Below are positions 61,885 through 64,000 of a stretch of DNA of 64,000 nt, piece by piece. The notes beneath the pieces were generated by a model, which did not search any database, was not told where the DNA came from, and saw nothing but the letters and a program-made list of their open reading frames with translations. Source of the stretch: an uncultured Prevotellaceae bacterium (GTDB lineage Bacteria > Bacteroidota > Bacteroidia > Bacteroidales > Bacteroidaceae); NCBI GenBank assembly GCA_946415365.1, contig CAMKSE010000001.1, forward strand, positions 62,001 to 126,000. The letters run 5' to 3'. Positions within the stretch are counted from its first letter, which is position 1. Every line of letters starts with the position of its first letter. Made by a program: the position numbers and the translations under genes.

Positions 61885-62343
61885 CTATTTAGTATGATAA
61901 GCACAATAGATAGTGCCATTCTTCCTGTTAATTTCTACATGACCAATCCCTCCTGCGTTTAGTTCCAATATTTGCGTATTGATATCACTATTGGGGTTTT
62001 CTTCTTTCTGCTCCGGCCAAGAAGTTTCAACAATCCATATGCTATCCATATACATCACTCTATAAGGTGCTTCCTCATAGATTTCTTTTCCATATCTGTC
62101 TTCAAGAATAGCCATAGCAATTTTCGCAGCAGTAATTTCATTACAAACAACATCATTTTCATACGAATTCTTATTACCTATATAAGTCGCAGACATGTTT
62201 TTTACAGAATCTATAATGACATTATTGCTCAAATCATAAGGTAACACCCGTATAGATCTTGAACCATAATAATATCCTCCTAAGAATAAGACTATGGCCA
62301 CCATAAGAATTACAAATGTTTTAAAGAAACAAATTCTTTTCAT
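61885..62343 (-). CDS. NTF2-fold immunity-like protein (YbbC/YhhH type)
   Basis: 152 residues: one N-terminal membrane helix (9-26) and a soluble domain with AAKIAMAILEDRYGKEIYEE, YRVMYMDSIWIVETSWP and GGIGHVEINRKNGTIYCA. This order matches the NTF2-like immunity fold (Imm-NTF2-2) known from polymorphic toxin loci, where it neutralises a partner toxin. No toxin gene is visible here, so it may be an orphan immunity gene or a protein of other function. Confidence 0.65.
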   Translation of the reverse strand: MKRICFFKTFVILMVAIVLFLGGYYYGSRSIRVLPYDLSNNVIIDSVKNMSATYIGNKNSYENDVVCNEITAAKIAMAILEDRYGKEIYEEAPYRVMYMDSIWIVETSWPEQKEENPNSDINTQILELNAGGIGHVEINRKNGTIYCAYHTK

Positions 62344-62378
62344 AATATTTATTTATAATTAGATATAATAGCATTTAT

Positions 62379-62407
62379 ATGGGTCAGGGGACGGTTCTCC
62401 GACCCAT
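62379..62407. repeat. REP-like 29-bp palindrome, copy 1
   Basis: Ends ATGGGTC and GACCCAT pair; core AGGGGACGGTTCTCC. Identical over 29 bases to copy 2. Located between the immunity-like gene and the interrupted gene. Confidence 0.9.
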
Positions 62408-62467
62408 TGACAAAAATTATAAAAATACAAAAAAGTCCACTTGACCAGCGCTTGAATAAAAGATATC

Positions 62468-62730
62468 TCATTTCCTTTCTTCTTTTATAAATTGTCCATC
62501 TTTGAAAACATATTGTCCTTCTGGAAGAGACCAAATATATCCCCAAAAATCAAATATTGATGGGTCAGGGGACGGTTCTCCGACCCATTCATATCAAAGC
62601 CCTTTACTGAGACCTGTTTCTTCTCCAGCACGTCATAACTGCGATAGCGGTTATTCGACTGGTTAATCTGCTGTCCGCTCATTGTCAGGCAGACAGCCAT
62701 TGCTATAATTATAAATAGAAACTTCTTCAT
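62468..62730 (-). pseudogene. Small exported-protein gene interrupted by a REP element
   Basis: Start MKKFLFIIIAMAVCLTMSGQ, a signal peptide like that of the 61557 gene. The frame is broken at residue 47 by the 29-base palindrome 62560-62588, which is not a multiple of three. Read through, the frame ends after an unrelated tail at 62485. If the 29 bases are removed, the frame continues TIFDFWGYIWSLPEGQYVFK and ends at 62468-62470, giving 77 residues with the WSLPEG.Y pattern of its paralogue. The insertion therefore inactivated or remodelled the gene. Confidence 0.7.
62560..62588. repeat. REP-like 29-bp palindrome, copy 2 (inside a gene)
   Basis: Same 29 bases as copy 1. It interrupts the small secreted-protein gene. 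Confidence 0.92.
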
Positions 62731-62801
62731 ATACATTTTAGTTTAAGTTTTTAAAATCGATCAAAGACCTGTTTCTGATTCCGAACATGTTTCAAGGATT
62801 C

Positions 62802-63686
62802 TTATTCTCTTAGTTCCTTTATTTCCTTTATAAATGTTGAGAATTCAAAATTTCTTTTCCCAGATTCTTTTATTATGATACCTTTTCCTTTCAATAAATC
62901 AACTATTTTATAGTAATATTCTCTTTCGGGAGTAAGATAGCCAATTTTCATTTTCTCCATCTCCTCTTTGATATAGACATTTTGAGTTATCATTCTCTTC
63001 CCTCCCTTTTTATAGTCTTTTATATGCATAACTGGAAATGTATAATCTGCATTATGCAGGAGTAGATAATATGCTATTTTATAGTGGTTAACCATCAAAC
63101 TTTCTCCAAGTGCAGTATTCTCACCATTCCTAATATAGTTAACATCTGCTCCGTTATCTATTAGTAAAATTACAGCTTCCCAGAAACCATCAAAACATGC
63201 GGACATTAGTGGAGAGGAAGGCATATCCGTAGAATCTGTCACTTCAGCCACATTTACCTCTGCACCATTTCTGATAAGATATTTTATAATCTTAATGCTT
63301 TCATCTTTTGAGAAGCCGGCATAGCATGCCATGTTTAAAGGAGTTTCACCATATTCTTTGTCTCGTACATTTACATTTGCACCTGCTTTTAATAAGCATT
63401 CTATAGATTTTATGTTATGATGTGCTACTGCCAGATGTAACAATGAGACTCCGTATCTTGGACTCTGATAATCAACCAATTGGGGATTCTCTTCTAATAT
63501 CTTACAAATAACTTCTTCATCCTCGTCTTCAACGGCTTTTGCCAAATCCCAAGCAGGAGTTCCTTGAAAAAGACGAAAATCATTGTTTGGTAGTAATCTT
63601 TGATCAATTTTTTGCTCACGATTATTACAAGAATTTAAGACCAATAATAATAAAACGGCAATTACTAAACTAATATCTTTCCACAT
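62802..63686 (-). CDS. Ankyrin-repeat lipoprotein
   Basis: 294 residues. Lipoprotein signal with lipobox VLNSC (Cys20). Ankyrin repeats cover about 70-225 (SLLHLAVAHHNIKSIECLLKAGANVN; TPLNMACYAG; SPLMSACFDGFWEAVILLIDNGADVN), then a helical tail. It probably acts as a periplasmic protein-binding scaffold. Ankyrin proteins occur as immunity proteins near toxins, which fits the neighbouring NTF2-fold protein but is not proven. AT-rich. Confidence 0.8.
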   Translation of the reverse strand: MWKDISLVIAVLLLLVLNSCNNREQKIDQRLLPNNDFRLFQGTPAWDLAKAVEDEDEEVICKILEENPQLVDYQSPRYGVSLLHLAVAHHNIKSIECLLKAGANVNVRDKEYGETPLNMACYAGFSKDESIKIIKYLIRNGAEVNVAEVTDSTDMPSSPLMSACFDGFWEAVILLIDNGADVNYIRNGENTALGESLMVNHYKIAYYLLLHNADYTFPVMHIKDYKKGGKRMITQNVYIKEEMEKMKIGYLTPEREYYYKIVDLLKGKGIIIKESGKRNFEFSTFIKEIKELRE

Positions 63687-63726
63687 ACAATAGAATTAAT
63701 AGAAGTTATCAATACTGTGACCATTG

Positions 63727-63754
63727 ATGGGTCAGGGGACGGTTCTCCGACCCA
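63727..63754. repeat. REP-like palindrome, copy 3
   Basis: 28 of 29 bases match copies 1 and 2; only the last base differs (C instead of T). It lies in the leader of the ankyrin gene, between the -7 box and the ATG. Confidence 0.9.
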
Positions 63755-63812
63755 CTTTTTCTGATTAACATCAATTCCATATCCTTCCATCTTTGATTCT
63801 TTCTTTCGCAGG

Positions 63813-63820
63813 CAAATATA
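63813..63820 (-). promoter_or_regulatory. -7 box of the ankyrin gene
   Basis: TATATTTG on the minus strand, 127 bases before the ATG. The long leader contains REP copy 3 and a short ATG frame at 63790. No good -33 at 19-20 bases. Confidence 0.5.
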
Positions 63821-63913
63821 CGAAGTTTCTGACAAACTGACAAGCAAATCTTTGGAAAACTCCACGAAAGGAGATAAAATGAGGCAGATATTTCAAAATA
63901 ACACTTCTTTTTC

Positions 63914-63944
63914 TTGGTCATTTCATGTCAATTTATTACCTTTG
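63914..63944 (+). promoter_or_regulatory. Promoter of the gene leaving the window
   Basis: TTG (63914-63916), a 20-base spacer and TACCTTTG (63937-63944), then a 38-base AT-rich leader to an ATG at 63983. Confidence 0.7.
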
Positions 63945-63982
63945 CGTTGTTAAACTTAATTTTAAAATTGGAGAACAACATT

Positions 63983-64000
63983 ATGCCAAGGCATTCACGA
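63983..64000 (+). CDS. Start of a gene cut by the window end
   Basis: ATG followed by five codons (MPRHSR) in the right place after a full promoter and an AT-rich leader ending GGAGAACAACATT. Too short to identify. Confidence 0.5.

Noticed and set aside
62349..62546. Minus-strand frame of 65 codons across REP copy 1
   Set aside because: Overlaps the tail of the interrupted gene in another frame and reads through the REP; no signal or motif.
63709..63921. Minus-strand frame spanning REP copy 3
   Set aside because: It crosses the -7 box of the ankyrin gene and encodes the REP in frame by chance; no protein features.

Overview
The window looks like a Prevotella-type member of the Bacteroidales. 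Promoters follow the Bacteroidetes pattern (TTTG, 19-20 bases, then TAnnTTTG). Starts are not preceded by Shine-Dalgarno boxes, and many genes are family types of that phylum (PspC/PadR pair, DUF418, DUF3089, DUF2027, a WbuC-MsrA fusion, a Na+/H+-type Rnf complex). All calls come from reading the sequence and translations; no database search was run.

Layout. 1-5.7 kb: an rseC-rnfBCDGEA operon (membrane ferredoxin:NAD oxidoreductase), closed by a terminator that also carries the next promoter. 5.8-15 kb: housekeeping genes (DUF2027 protein, NAD synthetase, ClpC on the minus strand, GyrA, a secreted TPR protein). 15-22 kb, minus strand: ZIP transporter, a 5'-truncated metallo-beta-lactamase/rubredoxin pseudogene, then an msrA-pepD-DUF418-GH35 run. 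22.3-30.3 kb: small metabolic enzymes and exported hydrolases, with gene remnants and a chimeric duplicate. 30.3-36.5 kb, minus strand: a six-gene operon headed by an ECF sigma factor and a putative anti-sigma factor, followed by exported proteins (a new repeated beta-rich module, a TraB/GumN protein, a thioredoxin-fold protein). 36.6-38.7 kb: PadR-PspC pair. 39.5-41.4 kb: an AT-rich island with palindromes and three unusual genes. 41.5-61.5 kb: GH3 glycosidase, ilvC, a PurF-like protein without its catalytic Cys, recJ-recQ, C1 and M24 peptidases, trpS, trmD-patatin-PP2C, ligA. 61.5-63.7 kb: an AT-rich cluster of small exported proteins, an NTF2-fold immunity-like protein and an ankyrin lipoprotein, carrying three copies of a 29-bp REP-like palindrome.

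The most unusual signals concern mobile or expanding short DNA inside genes. A two-hairpin palindromic element of about 63 bp is inserted in frame in two unrelated genes (the GH35 protein near 18.1 kb and an EamA transporter near 26.1 kb), encoding the same EQS..G..SAER.Q pattern, with a diverged intergenic relative at 15.2 kb. A 29-bp REP copy interrupts a small secreted-protein gene, and deleting exactly 29 bases restores its frame. A nonamer tandem repeat sits inside recQ. Several genes have the TAnnTTTG box only 4-8 bases before the start codon, suggesting leaderless or near-leaderless mRNAs. The ECF operon with its three copies of an unrecognised module is the best candidate for an undescribed protein system.
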